64,000 nt of DNA from Micromonospora profundi (lineage in GTDB: Bacteria > Actinomycetota > Actinomycetes > Mycobacteriales > Micromonosporaceae): assembly GCF_011927785.1 (NCBI RefSeq), contig NZ_JAATJK010000001.1:2418001-2482000 (forward strand). Reading direction: 5' to 3'. Position 1 is the first letter of the stretch, and each line of letters begins with the position of its first letter. The translations under genes and the position numbers were made by a program. A model generated the notes under the pieces. The model was not told the DNA's origin, did not search any database, and worked only from the letters and a program-made list of their open reading frames with translations. Positions 63,462 through 64,000 of the stretch are shown here, piece by piece.

Positions 63462-64000
63462 GTGGACGAGGACGTGCGGAAAGCCGCGGCGCGCAACAAC
63501 GCCGAGTGGTGCGACGTCGTCTGCGGCAGTCACGGGGTGGCCGGCTGGTTCGACGCCGACGCCTGGTCGGCGCCCCGCCGCTCCCCGACCTGGTACCCGG
63601 ACGCAGTCACGCTGCGCCCCGGCGTCGACGCCGACGCCCTGCTGGCCCGGATCGACGCAGGGCCCGGTGCGTCGGTGAAGGACAGCTTCTCCGACCTCGA
63701 CCTCTCCGGGTACGGCTTTAAGGTGCTCTTCGACGCCCAGTGGATCCACCGCCCACCGACGGACCCTCCGGCCGGACGGCTGCTCAGCAGGGTCACGACG
63801 GCGCGGGGGTTGGCCGCGTGGGCGGCGGCGCACGGCGGCGGGGACCTGTTCCGGCCCGCTGTGCTCGCCGACCCCCGGGTACGGGTGCTGGCTCGGTACG
63901 ACGATCGGGGCGAGGTCGCCGGCGGCGCGGTGGTCAGCGGCGATGGCGTACTCGGCGTCTCCAACCTGTTCGCCGGTACCGGTGGGCCTGACGAGATCTG
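63462..64000 (+). CDS. GNAT-like acetyltransferase, truncated by window end
   Basis: The first 179 residues of a protein that continues past the right edge, open throughout. It begins VDEDVRKAAARNNAEWCDVV and has SWR-like segments (WFDADAWSAPRRSPTWYPDAVTL in outline). The end, RVRVLARYDDRGEVAGGAVVSG followed by VSNLFAG, is the beta4-alpha3 part of a GNAT fold, so the acetyl-CoA site should lie just outside the window. Substrate unknown. GTG start six bases after TAGGCT suggests a leaderless mRNA. Confidence 0.75.
   Translation, partial: MDEDVRKAAARNNAEWCDVVCGSHGVAGWFDADAWSAPRRSPTWYPDAVTLRPGVDADALLARIDAGPGASVKDSFSDLDLSGYGFKVLFDAQWIHRPPTDPPAGRLLSRVTTARGLAAWAAAHGGGDLFRPAVLADPRVRVLARYDDRGEVAGGAVVSGDGVLGVSNLFAGTGGPDEI

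Overview
The window is very GC-rich, actinomycete-type DNA with strong third-position GC bias, GTG/ATG starts and many 1-4 base stop/start overlaps. The gene set (type II polyketide synthase, SARP regulator, long serine hydroxymethyltransferase, branched-chain keto-acid dehydrogenase, HelR) and two intergenic palindromes of a kind I associate with Micromonospora and Salinispora point to Micromonosporaceae, probably Micromonospora. That is an inference from content, not a database match. I saw no tRNA, rRNA, transposase, integrase or CRISPR array.

Layout. 1-10 kb: DoxX membrane protein, FKBP isomerase, STAS protein, SMP-30-like beta-propeller, lipoprotein L,D-transpeptidase, a Tat-exported sugar isomerase followed by a secreted PQQ-type sugar dehydrogenase with a PKD domain, and a beta-helix protein. 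10-14.4 kb: a three-gene branched-chain 2-oxo-acid dehydrogenase operon (E1alpha, E1beta, E2) with a divergent Lrp/AsnC regulator. 14.4-20.4 kb: LigD-type polymerase and a surface-glycan group (acyltransferase, epimerase, GT2, GT39-like). 20.5-25.2 kb: phosphatase, NAD(P)HX dehydratase, hemerythrin, SDR, and glyA behind a ZTP riboswitch.

25.7-36.8 kb is a compact aromatic type II PKS cluster. One leftward operon of nine genes, nearly all translationally coupled, reads TcmI-type cyclase, fused AccDA, AccB, AccC, an ACP fused to an SRPBCC cyclase, cupin, KSalpha, CLF, ABM monooxygenase. A divergent rightward set reads SARP regulator, a second TcmI-type cyclase, FAD monooxygenase. The operon appears to make its own malonyl-CoA and its own aromatic scaffold. 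The ACP-cyclase fusion and an Ala in place of the usual CLF Gln are the most unusual features.

36.8-64 kb is mixed: a membrane-anchored helix-hairpin-helix protein with a repeat-rich linker, LtrA, a YrdC-family protein, a Pmp-like beta-helix protein, an APC transporter, DUF5995, a divergent pair of large signalling ATPases (LuxR type and adenylate-cyclase type, the second with degenerate catalytic motifs), dienelactone hydrolase, glycosyltransferase, methyltransferase, tandem crcB fluoride channels, a PadR-ABC transporter operon with a clear operator, an ECF sigma factor broken by an apparent one-base deletion next to its anti-sigma-like partner, a lipoprotein, and helR preceded by what looks like a rifamycin-associated element. 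The right edge cuts a GNAT-like gene.

Regulation visible in the DNA: many intrinsic hairpins between convergent genes, and at least seven genes whose start codon lies 6-7 bases after a TANNNT-like -10 box, suggesting leaderless transcripts.
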